NCBI GenBank assembly: GCA_039029915.1
Contig: JBCCFD010000267.1
Location: forward strand, 1 to 10,667
Direction of reading: 5' to 3'
Length of the DNA stretch: 10,667 nt
From: QQUD01 sp039029915
GTDB taxonomy: Bacteria > Chloroflexota > Anaerolineae > Promineifilales > Promineifilaceae
Shown: one piece after another, positions 7,403 through 10,667 of the stretch
Numbering within the stretch: position 1 is the first letter of the stretch
Layout: each line of letters opens with the position of its first letter
The notes under the pieces: generated by a model
What the model was told of the DNA's origin: nothing
Seen by the model: only the letters and a program-made list of their open reading frames with translations
Database searches by the model: none
Translations under genes and position numbers: made by a program

Positions 7403-7873
7403 ATGCCACACGAAATTGATCATTTAATTGAATCACATCAACAAGATTCAGGAATTGCTTTATTTGATGTTACGGCAGGAATTTACACATCAGGAAAAGG
7501 ACGTTTAACAAAAATTTCCGGATTTGGGGGAAAGTATTGTACTGAAACGCGAGTTGCACATTTGTGCGGTTCATCTAGCACTGGCAATAACGGGCAAAGG
7601 ATCTTAACCCTCACGGATTTCACATGCATAGAGTACGAATCCCCTGGTGCTGGAGATGGCTATGAACATTTAGCTCCCCCTGTCTATTTTGTGGCGACGC
7701 CTTATACGACTGTTCCCGCAATGTTAACTTTTGTCGTGGAAATTGAGAATCAATCCCCACACACTAAAATAAACATTTCCGTTCATTCTTGGGACTCAAA
7801 CGGTCAGCCGCATGGCAATGTCAAATTTAATTGGCATTGCTGTGTTCAGCACATCCTTATCAACTTCAGCTAA
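7403..7873 (+). CDS. Small orphan protein with several cysteines, no export signal
   Basis: I do not recognise this 156-residue protein. It has AAGGA 8 bases before the ATG, which supports translation. It shows no signal peptide or membrane segment, unlike both flanking genes. It contains a Gly-rich early part (GKGRLTKISGFGGKYC), five cysteines including a C-terminal CC pair, and a final segment VHSWDSNGQPHGNVKFNW that looks like beta strands joined by a turn. A single beta-sandwich domain, possibly lectin-like or C1q-like, would fit but is only a guess. Its position between a lipoprotein and an FG-GAP protein suggests an accessory role. A perfect 28-bp palindrome begins 17 bases after its stop codon. 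Confidence 0.78.
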   Translation: MPHEIDHLIESHQQDSGIALFDVTAGIYTSGKGRLTKISGFGGKYCTETRVAHLCGSSSTGNNGQRILTLTDFTCIEYESPGAGDGYEHLAPPVYFVATPYTTVPAMLTFVVEIENQSPHTKINISVHSWDSNGQPHGNVKFNWHCCVQHILINFS

Positions 7874-7890
7874 TTAAACGACAACGGTCG

Positions 7891-7918
7891 GTAGGGATAG
7901 CGCATGCGCTATCCCTAC
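7891..7918. repeat. Perfect 28-bp REP-like palindrome
   Basis: The arm GTAGGGATAGCGCA (7891-7904) is followed at once by its exact reverse complement (7905-7918), with no unpaired loop in the DNA. GTAGGG...CCCTAC ends are typical of short extragenic palindromes spread through some cyanobacterial and Chloroflexota genomes. As RNA it would form a strong hairpin 17 bases after the orphan gene and may end its transcript or protect its 3' end. The following sequence GATTTGCGTTTTC is only moderately T-rich. Confidence 0.75.
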
Positions 7919-7957
7919 GATTTGCGTTTTCTTATCATCCCAATCAATAACAGCCTC

Positions 7958-7985
7958 AAACCCTTTTAAAGTTGCGGGTTTTTTT
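7958..7985 (+). terminator. Terminator-like hairpin abutting the FG-GAP ribosome binding site
   Basis: AAACCC (7958-7963) and GGGTTT (7976-7981) can pair around a 12-base loop, and seven T residues run from 7979 to 7985. This has the form of an intrinsic terminator, although the stem is short. The next bases are GGAG (7986-7989), the ribosome binding site of the FG-GAP gene, so a terminated RNA would end just before that gene. It may finish the upstream transcript or act as an attenuator. Confidence 0.45.
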
Positions 7986-7994
7986 GGAGAAAAA

Positions 7995-10640
7995 ATGAGC
8001 ATTTCAAAAACAAGACACATCATAAAAACAACAATATGGGTCATATTACTTCTTTGCCTTACTGGTCTAATAACCCAAGGGGAATGGCAAATCGAACCTG
8101 TATTGGCCTCTACAACCTTAGGTGGCGAAGCCGCTTATCAATTTCTGAATCAGGAAGGACTTTTGGCTAATATTGCGGAAAACGGCATAACATCAGGTCC
8201 GGGGTTGGATGATTATAAATTTGTTGATGAACTCACACCGCCCAATGGAGAAAAGAATGACTTTTTTGGGTATGCGGTTGACGTGGATGGGAACACGGCC
8301 GTTATCGGTGCCTTTTCAGAAGATACGGAAGGTATTATCAAAAGCGGTGCGGCCTATGTGTACAACAAAGAGGGCGGAGAATGGTTACTCATCACAAAAC
8401 TAGTTCCCCAAACTTTGAATCAATACGGCCGTTTCGGCCTATCCGTCGCTATCGATGGTGACAGTATCGCCATTGGTTCCTGCCCCAATGCCAATGACGG
8501 CAACACTTCTCCTGGAACAGTCATCATGTTCGAAAAAATGAATGGTAGCTGGACAGAAATTCAAACATTGATTGCAGCAGACCGTGAGCCAGAAGATTGT
8601 TTTGGGTGGGCCATTGATATGGATGAAAACAGGCTGATTGTTGGGGCTAGAAATGCACCAAAAGGAACAACTGAAAATGTTGGTGCCGCTTACTTATTTG
8701 AACAATTTGCCTTCGACTGGAAAGAAGTCCATAAATTCTCAATATCTGCAAGCGACGATCAAACCCATTTCGGCAATGATGTCGCCATTGATGGGAACAA
8801 CGTTATTGTTGGGGCACATTGGGGCGGCACCGACAACCGAGGAATCGCCTATATTTATACGGAGGGATCCAATGGGAGTTGGTACACTGAGGGGACCCTC
8901 AAATCAGGGTATGAAGGCTCAGTCGATACCCATACGTGGGACCGCTTTGGGTTCTCAGTTGATATCGAGGGGGATACGGCCGTAGTCGGCGCCCCTTACC
9001 ACGATGGAGACGATCCAGAAAACAACAATGAAGGGAGGGTCTTCGTTTATAAGTTAAACAACTTTGACATTATTCCAACTTGGAATCTTGCCTATGAACT
9101 TTCAGCCTCCGATGCTAGGGAAAACGATCTGTTTGGCACCGCGGTTCAAATCGATAATGGCCAGATTGTTGTTGGATCCCATTTTGCAGATGTTCTAACG
9201 CCATTTGATACAGAGATGGTTGTTGATGCTGGCGCACTTTATCTCTACTGGGATTCCAATAATGGTCCAGTTTTAATCGAAAAGATAATTAACAGTTCAG
9301 CCGCCGCTAACGATCAGCTAGGTTTTTTCAATGGTGTAGCATTTGATAGTGGAAATATCTTTACTGGATATCGAAATGATTTGCCTGGCGCCCAAAATGC
9401 GGGTGGGGTACTCATCGCACATAAAACAGCCGCACCATGGCAAATTCGGAATTTTATTAAACCTCGTGAGGTGGAAGTAAGTGGTTTTTTTGGACTCAAA
9501 TTAGCAAGTGATGGCAATACGTTAGTCATTGGGGCTCCATTTCAAGACTTTTCAACTGTTGCCAATAGCGGACGCCTTTATATCTACCAAAAAGATCAGA
9601 ATAATCATTGGGAATTTGTCACAGAGCTATTTGAACCGACAAATTTTATTGACGAAACCAACTATTTTGGGCTCGCAATCGATATTGCAGGAGACACAAT
9701 CATCGTTGGGGCACCAGGCAGTGGCGATGGGGGTGCGGCTTATGTTTTTGTTAACCAAGATAACGAATGGCGTCAATTCGGGGAAAGAATTCCTGCCCCT
9801 GATGGCGCAGAAAATGTTAATTTTGGGCATGCTGTAGCAATTAATGAAAATACGTTTATTGTCACAGACGACCAAGCTGAAATATCTGGCAAATCAAGAA
9901 TCGGCGCGGCCTACGTCTTTGAACTTCACGAAGACCATTGGGAACAAAGCGGGGAGCGTCTCACAGAGGATGTATCTGTGGGCGATCGATTTGGAACGGC
10001 CGTTGACGTGGATGGAGACGTCATGGTTGTCACGCATACAGCCCCTTATTCCAAATCAGGCAATGCCTATCTTTATTATCGTCAATCGGATGGTGAATGG
10101 ATTTTAAATACCGTCATTAATCCATCAACTGATAGTAATGATATAAGGTTTGGGGCAAACGTCTTATTGAAAAACCATCTTCTTTTTGTTGCCGCTCCCG
10201 ACGATGAAACGGAATCTCAACTCAATGGAGCCGTCTATGTTTATGAAAAAACGGGCAACAATTGGGAGGAACAAATTATCCTAAGACCTTTTGAATCTAT
10301 TTTAAAAACAAATAATCCTAACTTCGGAGTCTCACTGGATTATTATGATGGCACGCTGGCAGTGGGTGCAACCTACCTCAATAACATTGGCAGTGTATTC
10401 GTTTTTAAGCATTCTGAAGATATATGGGAAATCGACCAAGTTTTGACCCCTTATTCTGAGGAGCAAATTCGCTATGGGCGTGCCGTTGCCCTTTCAGATG
10501 GTCAACTCTTTGTTGGATCACCGTACAAAGAAATAAGCAGTGTTCCTCAAGCAGGTTTGGTTTATCTTTATGAAAAATTAGATAACGATGCGCCCGTTGG
10601 GAACAATACTCACCTCTTTTTGCCCATAATGCATAAATAA
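7995..10640 (+). CDS. Large secreted FG-GAP (integrin alpha-like) beta-propeller protein
   Basis: The 881-residue product has an N-terminal signal sequence (basic residues, then a hydrophobic stretch at about 14-27, with likely cleavage near 39). It then carries 14 tandem FG-GAP repeats starting near residues 90, 147, 202, 258, 318, 379, 441, 498, 557, 609, 665, 718, 776 and 826. Each has the pattern FG-x-A-V-x-(I/V)-DG, then V-(V/I)-GA, then G-x-(A/V)-Y-(V/L)-Y, and usually a Trp before the next unit. Spacing averages about 57 residues, the size of a propeller blade. Repeat 7 is the most divergent (LGFFNGVAFDSG). The last residues are THLFLPIMHK, an LP tail like that of the beta-helix protein. 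FG-GAP proteins usually bind ligands or other surface proteins; the partner here is unknown. The start is supported by GGAG at 7986-7989, 5 bases before the ATG. Three copies of ACGGCCGT encode Thr-Ala-Val in repeats 1, 5 and 11; a fourth lies just before repeat 2. Confidence 0.93.
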   Translation: MSISKTRHIIKTTIWVILLLCLTGLITQGEWQIEPVLASTTLGGEAAYQFLNQEGLLANIAENGITSGPGLDDYKFVDELTPPNGEKNDFFGYAVDVDGNTAVIGAFSEDTEGIIKSGAAYVYNKEGGEWLLITKLVPQTLNQYGRFGLSVAIDGDSIAIGSCPNANDGNTSPGTVIMFEKMNGSWTEIQTLIAADREPEDCFGWAIDMDENRLIVGARNAPKGTTENVGAAYLFEQFAFDWKEVHKFSISASDDQTHFGNDVAIDGNNVIVGAHWGGTDNRGIAYIYTEGSNGSWYTEGTLKSGYEGSVDTHTWDRFGFSVDIEGDTAVVGAPYHDGDDPENNNEGRVFVYKLNNFDIIPTWNLAYELSASDARENDLFGTAVQIDNGQIVVGSHFADVLTPFDTEMVVDAGALYLYWDSNNGPVLIEKIINSSAAANDQLGFFNGVAFDSGNIFTGYRNDLPGAQNAGGVLIAHKTAAPWQIRNFIKPREVEVSGFFGLKLASDGNTLVIGAPFQDFSTVANSGRLYIYQKDQNNHWEFVTELFEPTNFIDETNYFGLAIDIAGDTIIVGAPGSGDGGAAYVFVNQDNEWRQFGERIPAPDGAENVNFGHAVAINENTFIVTDDQAEISGKSRIGAAYVFELHEDHWEQSGERLTEDVSVGDRFGTAVDVDGDVMVVTHTAPYSKSGNAYLYYRQSDGEWILNTVINPSTDSNDIRFGANVLLKNHLLFVAAPDDETESQLNGAVYVYEKTGNNWEEQIILRPFESILKTNNPNFGVSLDYYDGTLAVGATYLNNIGSVFVFKHSEDIWEIDQVLTPYSEEQIRYGRAVALSDGQLFVGSPYKEISSVPQAGLVYLYEKLDNDAPVGNNTHLFLPIMHK

Positions 10641-10667
10641 GGGAAACTAAGTTCATATTTTAAATAA

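Larger units (their letters stand above)
888..10003. repeat. Dispersed palindromic octamer ACGGCCGT (nine exact copies)
   Basis: Exact copies lie at 888-895, 5359-5366, 5977-5984, 6298-6305, 6634-6641, 8295-8302, 8425-8432, 8976-8983 and 9996-10003. Five are symmetric as the 10-mer AACGGCCGTT. One-mismatch copies lie at 1597-1604 and 3183-3190. The span given here covers first to last copy and is not a continuous repeat. In genes the octamer is read in more than one frame (Thr-Ala-Val in the secreted proteins, Arg-Pro in the regulator), so a shared protein motif explains only part of the excess. Confidence 0.75.

Noticed and set aside
10641..10667. Terminator after the FG-GAP gene
   Set aside because: Only 27 bases remain before the window ends and no hairpin is visible in them.

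Overview
The window looks like a piece of a Chloroflexota (Anaerolineae/Caldilineae-type) chromosome. This is inferred from the gene style: a secreted parallel beta-helix protein with a Pro/Thr linker, an XRE-AAA-repeat STAND regulator, a large FG-GAP protein, and two exported proteins ending in a short hydrophobic 'LP' tail. There is no rRNA or other marker gene to settle the taxonomy. The DNA has intermediate G+C by eye. No tRNA, CRISPR array, insertion sequence or prophage gene was seen.

Layout. Positions 1-956 hold the 3' end of a secreted beta-helix protein cut by the window edge, followed by a strong hairpin (963-1005). An AT-rich leader carries a promoter candidate overlapped by a LexA-type SOS box, and then the full uvrB gene (1245-3302). 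uvrB runs convergently into a minus-strand STAND regulator (3299-6115), and the two genes overlap by 4 bases at their stop codons. A non-coding stretch of about 430 bases (6116-6546) separates the regulator from a rightward run of three genes. These are a lipoprotein (6547-7314), a small Cys-containing orphan protein (7403-7873) and a 14-repeat FG-GAP protein (7995-10640). The gap before the last gene holds a perfect 28-bp palindrome and a terminator-like hairpin that ends against the ribosome binding site.

How the genes fit together. uvrB is housekeeping nucleotide-excision repair, probably SOS-controlled. The other genes look accessory: one ATP-dependent transcriptional regulator or sensor, and envelope or secreted proteins of unknown role. 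The regulator is divergent from the lipoprotein/orphan/FG-GAP group and could control it, but this is only positional inference.

Most notable signals. The palindromic octamer ACGGCCGT occurs nine times in 10.7 kb where about 0.1-0.2 would be expected. It appears in several reading frames and once between genes, so it resembles a HIP1-like highly iterated palindrome. The second notable signal is the shared C-terminal LP tail on the two non-lipoprotein secreted proteins, a possible undescribed sorting or anchoring signal.
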